From Lindgomyces ingoldianus (Eukaryota; Ascomycota; Dothideomycetes; Pleosporales; Lindgomycetaceae), in assembly GCF_010093535.1 (NCBI RefSeq), contig NW_022985172.1:1427889-1491888 (forward strand): 64,000 nucleotides of DNA, given 5' to 3'. The notes under the pieces are model-generated. The model worked only from the letters and a program-made list of their open reading frames with translations, had not been told where the DNA came from and did no database searches. A program made the position numbers and the translations under genes. This document shows, piece by piece, positions 52,260 through 63,800 of this stretch (its first letter is position 1; every line of letters begins with the position of its first letter).

Positions 52260-52919
52260 NNNNNNNNNNNNNNNNNNNNNNNNNNNNNNNNNNNNNNNNN
52301 NNNNNNNNNNNNNNNNNNNNNNNNNNNNNNNNNNNNNNNNNNNNNNNNNNNNNNNNNNNNNNNNNNNNNNNNNNNNNNNNNNNNNNNNNNNNNNNNNNNN
52401 NNNNNNNNNNNNNNNNNNNNNNNNNNNNNNNNNNNNNNNNNNNNNNNNNNNNNNNNNNNNNNNNNNNNNNNNNNNNNNNNNNNNNNNNNNNNNNNNNNNN
52501 NNNNNNNNNNNNNNNNNNNNNNNNNNNNNNNNNNNNNNNNNNNNNNNNNNNNNNNNNNNNNNNNNNNNNNNNNNNNNNNNNNNNNNNNNNNNNNNNNNNN
52601 NNNNNNNNNNNNNNNNNNNNNNNNNNNNNNNNNNNNNNNNNNNNNNNNNNNNNNNNNNNNNNNNNNNNNNNNNNNNNNNNNNNNNNNNNNNNNNNNNNNN
52701 NNNNNNNNNNNNNNNNNNNNNNNNNNNNNNNNNNNNNNNNNNNNNNNNNNNNNNNNNNNNNNNNNNNNNNNNNNNNNNNNNNNNNNNNNNNNNNNNNNNN
52801 NNNNNNNNNNNNNNNNNNNNNNNNNNNNNNNNNNNNNNNNNNNNNNNNNNNNNNNNNNNNNNNNNNNNNNNNNNNNNNNNNNNNNNNNNNNNNNNNNNNN
52901 NNNNNNNNNNNNNNNNNNN
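52260..52919. other. assembly gap of 660 N
   Basis: Unknown sequence. It lies directly 3' of the copia RNase H end (minus strand), where the element's 3' LTR should be. It is probably an unresolved repeat. Confidence 1.
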
Positions 52920-55900
52920 GTGAGTCCGTCCGCAAGCATCTCGCTGGAGGGGACATGGACAACCTTGATTGTTTGTCGAGAGACTTCCTGTCGGAGCTAG
53001 TGGTTATGGATGTTGACATGTCGGAGCTTGGTTTGAAGTCAAGATATCTCTTTGTTTACTAGTCAGATTGTCTGCTTGTTGTTGCACTAGATTATAATAG
53101 TTAAATTAGGCAGCTTAACCTGCAGTTTGTTAAGAAGCATTCTTGTAAACATAGCTTCCTTAGCAACTTAGAACAGTGCAAGTAATTCTGCTTCTGTTGT
53201 TAACATTGTAACTGTATCTTATTTATTTACTTACTATGTAATCTATCTGCTAAATAGTTAAATAACATAGCCCTAAAAGCTTTTCCTATCTAGTGTATTA
53301 TCTATAAATAATGTATTGCTTGCTACTATAAGGTAGTCTTCTTCTCCTAATTAGAGTGCGTACGTCTGTGTCGCATGTAGGTACAGGATGACTCGATTAG
53401 CTGCATCCTGATGGTCAGATGCGGGATTTGTGAGAAACTGTGCAAGGTGTGATGTAGCAAAGGCAATGTCTAGTCTTGTAGTAACTGCTGTGAAGAGCAG
53501 AGATCTAATCTTCTGCTAATATTAATTTACTTCTAATAGGGTTGCAAAACTAGATTACAGCATAAGTTTAATCCTACTTATAGGTGTAGTGTGCTGCAGG
53601 TTCTTTCTATTAGCTAGCCTAGCTATCTTGTTAATATATAATGCCTATAACAGCTAAATTATTTATTACTGTTAATCTTTAATAATCTTAACTCCTAGAA
53701 ACTATTATAGGTCCTTACCTTCTATTAGGGTATACTTCTCTTATAACTAGTCTACTACACGCTGTGCATCTGCTTTAGAGCCTTTCCTGTACGCAACAAT
53801 AAGGTTGTCTACATAAAAGAAGACAAATATTCTAGCTTTAGTTATGTAGTAGAGTTTATGTAAAACAGCTAAAAACCTAAGGCCTTTAAAGGTTGTTATA
53901 AAATAGTGTTACTAGAGTAGAGAAGAAATTTATAGGCTATATAGTGCTTTTTAAAGCTTTAGTATTATACCTAGTTTCTAATAGCTTCTTAGCATCTGCA
54001 TATAGATATTGCAGTTAATTGCTGCATGTATAAATGTGTTAGTTATGTTATATTATTTAAGCTTTAGGTTAAAGCGTGTAGATATTACTATTAGCATTTA
54101 AAATAAGTGTTCTGCTAGAGTGGCAGCGTAGGTATCTTATGTAGTAATGTTTCTCTGTTAATTGCTATAGACTACTAGTTGCGCTTTACATCTTTGTAAT
54201 TTATAGTGCTTATTAAGCTTGTAGGTGTACACCTACATATAATCTAGAATCTGCTGTCTAGCTGCCTTAATTAGCTTTATCTAGACCTCTGTCTAGAATT
54301 TTATTATCTAATAACTGTCTAGGTGTGTTCTTTCTGCTGCCTTAAACATCTTATATAGAGGGTGCTCCTCTAGTTTCTTTTAAGTTAATAGTAGAAGTAG
54401 CAGCTAGCTTCTATAAGGTGTCTTTCTTTTAAATAGCATCTTTATTAATGCTGCTTTATCTAGTGTCTTGCTACTATGCTTTTCTACACTTTTAAATCTT
54501 ATGCTAGCTATAAAGGCTATAGCTTATAGTACAGTCTTTAATAACCTTATTTAGCTTAGTTTTAGTACTGCTCTAGCTATTAACTACATAAGTAATGCTG
54601 CAGGTAGCAGAGTGTTTAAAGGAGATAGATAGTTATCTCTAATCTTTCTTTCTTAATAGTAGCCTAGTAGGTCTACTTTATTAAAGTTTAATGTATTATT
54701 TATAGTGTTATCTTTATAGAACAACTTTGTCTTTAGCTAATAACTAAGTATTAGAAGCTTAATTATTCTAATGTATATAGTAATTTTCTTTACTATATTA
54801 TGCATAAGGTTATTTATTAAGTCTTTAGGCTTACTACTAAAAATTAAGTGTTTGTTAAAAATAACATTATGTGTATAGATTACTTTTGCTAGCAGTAGTA
54901 TCTATATGCAGTAGATATTTAATAATTAGTACCTAACTAGATATTTAATCTACGCCTTTAGGTTTAGCCTTTGTAGCTTAGATTTATTCTAATACATGTT
55001 ATTAGTTATTATAAATGCTTTACAGCTATAAGCTTTTAGATGTGTAAAGCTTAGCTTTTAAATTAATGTAATAACTTTATTATTTAGAGCTGCTTATGTA
55101 AAGAAGATCTTATATAGTGTCTTTTAGTTATTAGCATAGTTTAGCGTCTAATTATATAGGTATACGCTGGCTCTAGTAATGTATAGCTATATGTTCTATA
55201 GTAGGTTAGCATCTAGTTGTATAGCCTGTAACTTCTTTTTGTTTACACCTTTTAAGTGTTTAGCTTCTCTGTTCTAGGCTTGTGTATCTAGTGCTAAAAG
55301 CTTAATAGTTATTTTATGTAATGCTAGCTAGCGTTTTACTTCTAGTTTTACTATTATAATCTTATTATTAGCTTTAATAACTTTTATAGTAATATTATAA
55401 TAGTTCTTTAGAAAGAGGATAAAAATTATAAGAGCTTTAATAATTAATTTAGTAGGCTTATTATTCTTAAAGTAGAAGTCTTACTAGAGGCTAGAATACT
55501 TATTAGTAATTAGCATTTAACTTTACTCTTTTATAATGCTTTATGCTTTATATGTATAGAAATTAATTAATAGTCTTTTACTAGGTCTACTATTACTAAT
55601 TTATAGTGCACAGCTAATTTATTATTATATTTTAGCTCTGCTACATAAGTTATATTAAACTATTGTAATTTCTTTAATTTACACCCCCTTAGCTTACTAT
55701 ATAAGGTGTTAAAGTGTAGCTAGTCTAGAGTGTCTTAAACACTTATGCTATAGCTTTACTAATGCTTTTTATAGACTATATTTAGTTCTTGTGTTAATTA
55801 TGTGTGTATAATATAAGCCTTTCTGTAGTAGGTGGTACTCTAACACCTATTAGCTATAGATCTTTATAAAATCTTTAATTATTATCCTGTCTAGGGCCTT

Positions 55901-57157
55901 TAAAGCAGTTAGCTTTACTTGTGTGTCCTACTAGATTCCTTTTTGTTGCAGTAGGCAGAATAAGACTAAGTTGCACAGCAGGTCTAGGCACAGTGCAGTG
56001 TTATAAAGTATAAGACTGTATGCTTAACTATGTGTTCTATGCTTGCTTTTTAGGCTTAGTGTAATTAATTTATAGCTTTAAATCTATATATAAGAGTTTT
56101 TAGACTAGATAAAGTCTTTTAGTGTTAGTAAATAATAGTTATAGATCTAATTAAAATTATTTATAATATAGCATGTTAAGCTTAAGTTAAAGATAAATAA
56201 TTCTCTTAGTAGATATCTATTCTAGTTTAAATTAACTATAGCTAGCAATATAGCTTTCTTAACTCTTAATACTTTTAAGCCTTTAAGTTAGTCTTTTTGT
56301 ATTTTTAGCGTAAGTGTATGTAAACTTTTTAGAATTAGTATCTTTAAATTATGTTTACACTGCTCTTTTAGTAGGCCTTAAAATTTTAAGTTATGCTTAC
56401 GCTTTAATGCTATAAGCTTTTTAACTCTCTTATTTAGCATCTACTAGTCTAGTGCTCTGTCTAGATAGACATAGAAGCAGTCCTTTAGTGCATAGATGTG
56501 TCTGCATGTAGGACATTTAGTGCCTTTTGTTTTAGTAGGTTTTTAGCTTAAAAATAACTTTTTATTATTTTTTTAATAATATTAATATTAAGGTTTACTT
56601 TATTTTCTTAATGTTGCAACTTCTGCACTACAGGCGTCCTTATTTATGCCCTAGGTAGTCTTTCTACTTTTAGTAAGGTATAACAAGTTATTTATTATAA
56701 AGGCAGCTTTATACTTTTTTATATATATTAGATAATTTAACATTATATGTTCTTAAAAGCGCTTTATTATTTTTTTCTAATTTATGTCTAGTGTGAACTG
56801 TCTGCTTTTCTAAAAAGTTATAAACTAATAAGGGGCAACTTTATTTATAGTAGTTAGAAAGTCCTTTGCTATAGCATTAAACTGCGTTGTTTTTAGAACA
56901 TTTTGTGTCTCTACTTCTGTAGCAGCGTAGTCATACTCTGCTAGCCACAGGTCCTATATGCTTGCGTTTCTTAGCAGCTTTAGGGATGCATTATATTAGT
57001 TGTGCACATGTTCTTGTTTAAATTAGTTGTTAACGCTTACTATAGCTTTAAGGTTTATAATCTACTGTCTAAGTAGTTAATCTAGGGAACAGCATGTACG
57101 CTGCAGATGCGGGCTAACTGTTAACTAGATAAAGATAATAATCTATTAGAGGCTTAA

Positions 57158-57487
57158 TTACTCTCTTTTATAATTATGTCTGTTACTCTTGTACTTGTTA
57201 GCCTTAATTTTGTAGTATTTAATGGCTTCTTTAAAGGCTCTAACACTGCTTATTAATAGCTTGTTTAGGTGCGTAGGCGTTTTAACGTTGGAGGCTGGTA
57301 AAAACTCAGCTATTAGCGGCATCTCTAGAGCTCTTAGTTTAGAGATCATTTGGATGGTTAACTTAGGGTCCACTTGCGGCCAGATGCCGTGCGCTACACA
57401 TCTTGATTGCAGCTGCATCATCCAGGCTCTGTAGTCGGTGTGGTCTCGAAGGACGACTGTCGCGTCTCGAGGAGGCTGGGTAGCCAT
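57158..57487 (-). pseudogene. copia gag N-terminus (open for 109 codons)
   Basis: Starts MATQPPRDATVVLRDHTDYR and continues with AWMMQLQSRCVAHGIWPQVD, the usual beginning of fungal copia gag (a Trp followed by a polar helix, then GIW). It starts 33 bp inside the LTR end. It stops at 57158, where strong RIP begins, so the polyprotein is truncated. Confidence 0.75.
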
Positions 57488-57519
57488 TTTGTATCAATGG
57501 AGGCACTGAGACTCTTAAT

Positions 57520-57909
57520 TGTCAGATTAAAGCACTGTTTCTAGGCTTCCTAAGATAAATGATGGGTTTAGATGTGATGTATAGATGATTAATTAATTTT
57601 ATTAATTGTGTTTATTTATTAATCCTTTTTCTGCTCTACTCGTGTTGCTCGGCTTTTTGTTCTGCCGATCCGAGTCCCTCGCGCACTAGCCCTATGCGCG
57701 ACCAGCTTGCAACATGCTGCAATTTGCTGCAATTTGCTGCAACATGCTGTAAAATGCTGCAATTTGCTGCAACATGCTGCAAAATGCTGCAATTTGCTGC
57801 AACATGCTGCAATTTGCAGCAACATACTGTTCGAGCTTATTGCTCGTACTATGTAGCATCTTTCGTCAAACGTTCCTCCTGTCTTGACAGTAGGTGCGCA
57901 TATCTGACA
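57520..57909 (-). mobile_element. 5' LTR of the copia element (390 bp)
   Basis: On the plus strand it starts TGTCAGAT and ends ATCTGACA. It is 89 bp longer than the solo LTR at 50640-50940, mostly because the internal decamer array has eleven units rather than three. It is nearly free of RIP. Confidence 0.88.
57713..57822 (+). repeat. 10 bp minisatellite, 11 units, inside the LTR
   Basis: Units of the form NNTGCTGCAA, where the first two bases are CA, TT or AA; one unit has CTGTAA and the last has CAGCAA. The solo LTR has three units at the same place. Confidence 0.92.
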
Positions 57910-58021
57910 AGAGCAGACAAAAAAAGATTAATAAATTAATACAATTAATCATCATCCCATACATCATATCCAAACCCATCATTCATCTTAGGAAGCCTAG
58001 AAACAGTGCTTTAATCTAACA
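57910..58021 (+). repeat. inverted truncated copia LTR fragment abutting the 5' LTR
   Basis: About 112 bp; read on the minus strand it starts TGTTAGATTAAAGCACTG and follows the first 110 bp of the LTR. It lies head-on against the LTR's outer end with no target duplication. This indicates rearrangement or insertion into an older LTR. Confidence 0.8.
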
Positions 58022-59060
58022 CAGGGATTAACAGTTGCTCGCACACCTAAGTTGCTCACTTTTGCTAAGACCACACCACAACAAACGTTATTATAGCCCA
58101 TAACAACCCACTCTAGCACTATAGAGTACAGTACAGCCTAGAATATTATTTAGATACTACTTCTACTTCTTGCTTACACGTTTGCGTGTTATGCCTAGTC
58201 TAATTACACTGTCTGCAGCGCCTTACTAATTTCTAGATAACTATTAAATAGGCTTTATACTAGCTAGCATTTATAATTAGCAAGTACGTGCAAGGCAAAG
58301 AGGGCTGCACAGTGTACACATTGCCTAGGGGGGGTAGTAGGTAACTAGTGTTAATTGTTCTTCTTCTAAGTCTATGCAAAGGAAAGGAATATTTATCTGT
58401 TTATGTGTACAACTTGTAACAGCGCAGGCAAGACAATAGGTCTAAATGCGGTGGTAATCCACTTAGAGGCATATAGGAGTGCGTGGGGACTCTAAACCTG
58501 GGAATGCCATTAACACCTATAAGCCTTATACAAAAGGATATTAGAAAACTACTAAGCTAGCTACAGGAGCAAGGTGCGACTAAATACATAAAGGAATAAG
58601 AGTACAGCAGGGGTTAGGGCCAGGTCGGGGTTATGGCTGATATAGGGGCCTTCTAGGCTATCTAAGATGGAATGATTTATGAGGATTGTTACACAACTGT
58701 GACACAAAACTATACTACATAACACCTAACATTATATCTAAATACTTTTATTTAGACAATAACTAATCTTAAATTTATATAAACCTTTAGTTTTTTAAAA
58801 AAAAATTTTACTAACTTAATTAAAGCTAAAAATTAGCTAGCTAGCTATTATTTACTTATAAGTATTACTTTACTTATAAGCTTATTTTATAATAAGTAAT
58901 TTAGTTATATATAAAGTTTTTAGCTTAGCGCCTATATACTTTTTTTAAAAAAGTAAAATAACCTATATTAAATTACTATAAAAAGTATAATAAGTAAAAA
59001 AGTATATAAATAGTAATAATTTTACTATTTTTATAGTATTACTAAAAATAAAGTAAGTTA
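58022..59060 (-). mobile_element. Fot1 family 2, second copy in inverted orientation, fragmentary
   Basis: 58025-58215 is an inverted copy of the 3' end at 60465-60640, including the CysHis-like C-terminal motif (CRQCN/TRHN region in relatives) and part of the TIR. The outermost 20 or so bases of the TIR are replaced. 58830-59060 is an inverted copy of the transposase mid-region at 51345-51547. Between them lies the solo LTR 58415-58693. Strongly RIP-mutated from about 58700 on; much less so at 58022-58700. Confidence 0.7.
58415..58693 (+). mobile_element. solo LTR, family A copy 2 (279 bp, little mutated)
   Basis: Starts TGTAACAG and ends TTGTTACA, with the perfect duplication CAACT at 58410-58414 and 58694-58698. 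This is the best-preserved of the three family A copies. Confidence 0.9.
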
Positions 59061-59160
59061 TTAGTAAACCTTACTATACTTAATATATTTAAGTTTATAT
59101 AATATAAAGTTAAGTAAAATCTGTTTTTTAAAATATACTAAGTTAGTTAGTTATAATTTT

Positions 59161-59322
59161 TTTATTAGTTTCTATATTTTTTATATTTTTTTTAAAAAAA
59201 TGTATACTTAATATAAGTACACTTTTATATTAATTTATATGTAGTTTACTTTATTCTATGTTATATAAAATATATTTAAATTATAGTTAGCTATATTTAT
59301 TCTATATTTTTAGCTATATTAG
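59161..59322 (+). repeat. RIP-mutated copy of 52110-52259
   Basis: Same order and orientation as the left copy; most G and C at variable positions have become A and T. Confidence 0.65.
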
Positions 59323-59480
59323 TATGTTAAGGATTAGCATTAGCTATATTAGTGTGTTAGAGATTAGCATTAGCTATGCTTAGTTACAGGCTATAATTAG
59401 TTACATGCTATAGTTAAATATTATTATTATATGTCTATTACCTATCTAATACTAATTTGCTAAGCATTATGCTACAACTA

Positions 59481-59774
59481 TATAACAGCGCAGGCAAGAC
59501 AATAGGTCTAAATGCAGTAGAAATCTAGTTAGAGGCATATAGAAGTGCGTAGGGACTTAGAACCTAAGAATGCTATTAACACTTATAAGCCTTATATAAA
59601 AAATATTAAAAAACTACTAAGCTAGCTAAAAAAAAAAAGGTGCAACTAAATACTTAAAATAAAAATAAAAGTAACTATAAAAAATAAAGTTAAGTTATAG
59701 TTAAAGCTAATATAAAAACTTATTAGATAAGTTCTAAGCAACTTAAGATAAAATAATTTATAAAAATTATTATA
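59481..59774 (+). mobile_element. solo LTR, family A copy 3 (294 bp, heavily mutated)
   Basis: The ends TGTAACAG/TTGTTACA have become TATAACAG and TTATTATA. The duplication AACTA at 59476-59480 and 59775-59779 still marks the exact ends. Confidence 0.87.
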
Positions 59775-59929
59775 AACTATTCTTTAACCTAAATAACTTA
59801 CTATAAAGATAGAATAGTAAGTAGTATAAATAGCACTAAAAGTAAGCTTTTAAAAAAAGATAGAAGTGTATTATAAAAGAGACAAATTACTACTAAGCCT
59901 TACTTATTAAGATTTATGCTTATATATAA

Positions 59930-60060
59930 AGTACAGGTTATGTGACCTCTAAACAGGTTAGAGGAGGCCATACTAGCCCGCTCTAGGACATCCGGCCTTA
60001 CGCCTACCTTAATGTGCTAACTATTGCTCTAAGCAAGCTTTGCTTTTACAGATCATTTAT
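59930..60060. other. small non-RIP island with hairpin
   Basis: About 120 bp of normal composition within strongly AT-rich sequence. It contains the perfect hairpin CCTCTAA...TTAGAGG at about 59945-59963. Possibly an insertion remnant; no paired ends found. Confidence 0.4.
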
Positions 60061-60657
60061 GAACTGTTGTAGTATTTTAAGCTCTAGTAGTTATAAACTC
60101 TAAGTAATACTTTAAAACTTAAGTTATAATTAATGCTTATAAAAATAAAAATTTAAAAGTATATAAATAGTTTACTAACTTTTATAGTTAAAGTGTTTAA
60201 AAAAGTTTTAAAAGAGGTAGTAATAATTATATATAAGCTAGTGTTAGCATAATAAGAAATTACTAAGCTTTAAGCAGCTAATAAGGCTACTACATAACAT
60301 AAATTATATAAAAAAAAGTAGATTAAGGCAGAAAAGACTTTAATAATTTAAAAAAGCCTACACTTAATAGCTTTAAAGAAGTTTAAAGCGCACAGTAATA
60401 AGAAGAAAGTAAAGAAGTAGGTGTAAGCTAAAGTAGGTAAGCTATTCTAAAGGCGCTGCAGATAGTGTAATTAGACTAGGCATAACATGTAAATGTGTAA
60501 GCAAGAAGTAGAAGTAGTATCTAAATAATATTCTAGGCTGTACTATACTATATAGTGCTAGAGCAGGTTGTTATAGGCTATAATAGAGTTTGTTAGGGTA
60601 GGGTCTTGGCAAAAGTAAGCAACTTAGGTGTGTGAGCAACTCGCCTGTGAAGTATGT
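60061..60657 (+). mobile_element. Fot1 family 2, 3' end and right inverted repeat
   Basis: The decayed C-terminal part of the transposase includes a lysine-rich stretch and a Cys/His motif region typical of Fot1-type C-termini, near 60450-60500. It is followed by the right TIR ending at 60657 and TA at 60658-60659. The TIR matches 50138-50200 in inverted orientation, including both AAGTTGCTTAC motifs. Whether it belongs to the same original copy as the left end is likely but not certain, given the inverted fragments between them. Confidence 0.8.
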
Positions 60658-60815
60658 TATAGACTAAAAAGCATTACTTTTTTCTAATAAGAATAATACT
60701 ACTTATATATCTTATACTATATATACTTTTTATCTTGTCTACCCTAGAACTGTTTAACCTAAGCTACTTATATAGCTGTTAAAGGGCAAACTGCAGTTAG
60801 CTACACCCTAAGAAC

Positions 60816-63800
60816 CTGTCACAATTGTGCACGAGTAAGGTTATAGAGCTTCACAGAGGTCTAGTTTAATTACTACGTAAGGTATTATAGTAGGTACAAG
60901 ACGTTGTGTGAGGAACAGGAAGGTTTAGAAGAAAATTAGTAATTAAATACTTAGCTTAAAAGTCTAAGCGCTTTAAGTATAAATTAAGCCTATTTTAAGT
61001 TTAGTTAGTGTTAAAGTAGTTTATACTTAAGTTTATGTCTATATTATGTTATGTTTATGTTAGATGTGCACTAATAATACTCTAGTACACGTCTAATACA
61101 GTTATGTCTAGGATCTAGAGAGGATACTGTAACAGTACTCCCCCTCTTATTAGGAAGGAAATCTTTTACATTAGTAGTTCTAGCATTAAGTTGTCTTTAT
61201 TAGAGTATAGGTTTAGTTTAGATAAGTATTAGGTGTAGAATTAAGTTACTGCAGAGTTTTTTTATAGAGCTTCTATAAGTTTTTATAACAGTTTGTTATA
61301 TCTAGTTTATTTTATAAAGTATTTATAAATATGTTTTTTTTTATTAAACTAAATCTATTTAATGTCTTCTATAACATATTTTAGTTTATTATTTATAATA
61401 ATAGGTTTAGGTAGTAAGTTTAGCTATCTAGATAGATAGTTAGATTTAGAGGCTACTTAGCGCAGCAATAATACATAGAACACAGAGTGTATCTTTATGC
61501 TGTTAGGTAGGATTAATTAGTAAGCATATAATAAGACTATATAGGCTACTATAAAAAGGCTAAAGTTCTTTTAATTAAGTTTCTTTAATTATTAGTTTAT
61601 TTAGATATTTCTAGCGTCTAGCTAGACCTTCTTACTAGCTGCATACATAGAGGTAAGAGTTTAGAATTAGTTTATATACTCTTATTAAAAAGCTTAAGCT
61701 TATATAAGCTTTTTATAAATATATTTAGATATATTTTAGATTTTATTAATAAGTCTATTTACATTTATTACTTATATAAATTAATAAGTTAGTTAAGGAG
61801 TATTTAAAAGTAGTTTAAATTCTATTTAAAGGTAGTATTTATAGTTTACTAAAAACAGAGATACTTATGTTAATTTAAATGTTATATTATTAGCTTTAAA
61901 CTATGCTATAGCTAACTATTTTACCTAGTTATCCTACTAGTAGTTTATGTACACTTATAAGACTTATTTTATTACAGTGTTTATGTTCTTAGTCTAGCTG
62001 TTAGTCTCTAGGTAAAAAGCTGTAAATAGATAAAAGACAATTTAGAGCTGTTTATAAAGTTTATTCTAGAAGGCTAAGACAAACTGCGTACCTCTATCTA
62101 ATATAATTATGTTAGGCAGGCTATAGTAAACCTATACATATTAGTAGAATAACTAGGCTATATTAGAGGCAGTTATAAAGGAACATAGTATTAGGTGTTA
62201 ATACTTAGTTAAGTAATTAATAACTACTATAATATTTATATACCTTTTAGATAAAGGTAGGTTTATAATAAAATTAATTAATATATTTTTTTAAGCTTAT
62301 TTAAGAATTAGGAGTAGTTTAAGTAGGCTATTATACCTTTTTTAAAAGGCTTTTACTTTACAGCAAGTATAGCAACATAATACGTATTAGCGTACAGTAT
62401 AGAACATGCAGGGCTAGTAGTACTCTCTCTGTAGTAGGTCAAAAGTCTTTCCTCTGCCTAGGTGTCCTCTAACAGGCAAGTTATGTATAATTTAAAGTAG
62501 TTTAATTCTTAGTTTGTTAAAATTAAAGATTATAAGTTAGTTATAGTAATATAGCTTACTATTTTAGTTTTTATAGTTAGCTAGTGTTACCTTCTTTAAC
62601 TAACTAGCGCTGTTTTAGAGTAAGTCTAAGGTTTCTTAAATAAATTTATTATTTAAATACTTATTAGTAATAATTTAATTAATTATCTAATCTATTTTAT
62701 TTAAGTTAAGGTCTAAAAATAGCTTAAGTTAAAGCAAAGTTTAGTGTTAAGCCTTTTATACTTCTTTTTAAGTAGGGACATTTTAGAATTGCTTTATAAG
62801 GGCATCTAGTTTCCCTCTGTCTTAACTAGAATAATAAGTAATTTTAAAATTAAAATAAAATAAGTATTTAGACTAACAGGCTTATTAGTAGCTAAGTTAT
62901 TTTATAGTTATAAAGTACTGTAAGTTCTTATAGTTAGATAAGACTTATATTAAATGCGCTGCACCTTCTAGTTTAGGTTGCTATTATTTAAAGCAGTGTA
63001 CTATAGTAAGTAATTTCTTATTATAGATTTTATAATTACCTTTTACAGGACTTATTCTTTTTAAGAAATATATAATAGGCTTAATAGTCCTATCTAGCTT
63101 AGTCTAGAAGAAAACTCTTGTTACTATGTAGTCTAAGGCATTAGCTTCTACAAGTATTAGTAGTTTAAAGTTAAAGTAGTAAAGTATTAAAGCTTTAGTA
63201 AAGGCTTTCTTTAGCTAGTTAAAAAACTATTAGTAATTTAAGTTAAAGTTAAATTAGATCTTTTTTTTAGTAAGTGTAATTATAAGGCTTACTTACTATA
63301 AAAAGTTATTAATAAATTATTAGTAGAAGTTAGTAAATTTTATAAAGGCTTAAACATCTTTTACATCTTTTAGGTATTACTAATCTAGCATAGTCTAAAC
63401 CTTAATAGGGTTTATTTAAATGCTATTTATAAAAATTATATATCCTAAATATGTAACCTTTAATTAGTAGAACTTGCATTTGTTTATATTAAGTTGCAGA
63501 CCTGCTTCTTCTATAGCCTTTAGCACTAGGCATACATGCTGTTTATGCTCTAAAAGGCTATTACTGTAGATTAGAATATTATTAATATACATAGTGTAGA
63601 ACACATCTAGGTAGGGTTAGAGCAAGTTGTTTATAAAATGTTAAAAAGTACTAAGCGCGTTAGCTAAGCTAAAGGGCATTACTAAGTACTTAAATAGTCT
63701 ATATTAAGTCTAAAACACTATTAGCTACTTATTACCCTTTGCTATTTTTAGCTTATTAAAGGCAGTAATAATATCTAACTTTATAAAATACTTTGCTTTA

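Larger units (their letters stand above)
52920..57909 (-). mobile_element. Ty1/copia retrotransposon, minus strand, partly RIP-degraded
   Basis: Order on the minus strand: LTR 57909-57520, gag start at 57487, then pol, ending in RNase H at the gap. Reverse transcriptase is recognisable by the catalytic YVDD motif, now YVDN, at 53804-53815. The end of RT is readable at about 53345-53510 (RSLLFTAVTTRLDIAFATSH, DAANRVILYLHATQTYAL). RNase H reads KQDTVTMLTTEAELLAL near 53200 and LRHVNIHNH, VVHVPSSEMLADGL at 52920-53030. Between these, stops are frequent and the composition is strongly AT. The patches 52920-53045, 53345-53510 and 57220-57909 are nearly free of RIP changes, so the element is a mosaic. 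The 3' LTR is missing, probably within the gap. Confidence 0.88.

Noticed and set aside
52228..53019. Long open frames across the N run
   Set aside because: They are artefacts of translating unknown bases.
57619..57939. Cys/Gln-rich frames over the LTR minisatellite
   Set aside because: Products of the decamer repeat read in frame (CCSKLQ units); no start context or gene structure.
57520..58021. A single 502 bp element with 90 bp terminal inverted repeats
   Set aside because: The solo copy at 50640-50940 with its own target duplication shows the LTR ends at 57909; the rest is an inverted LTR fragment.
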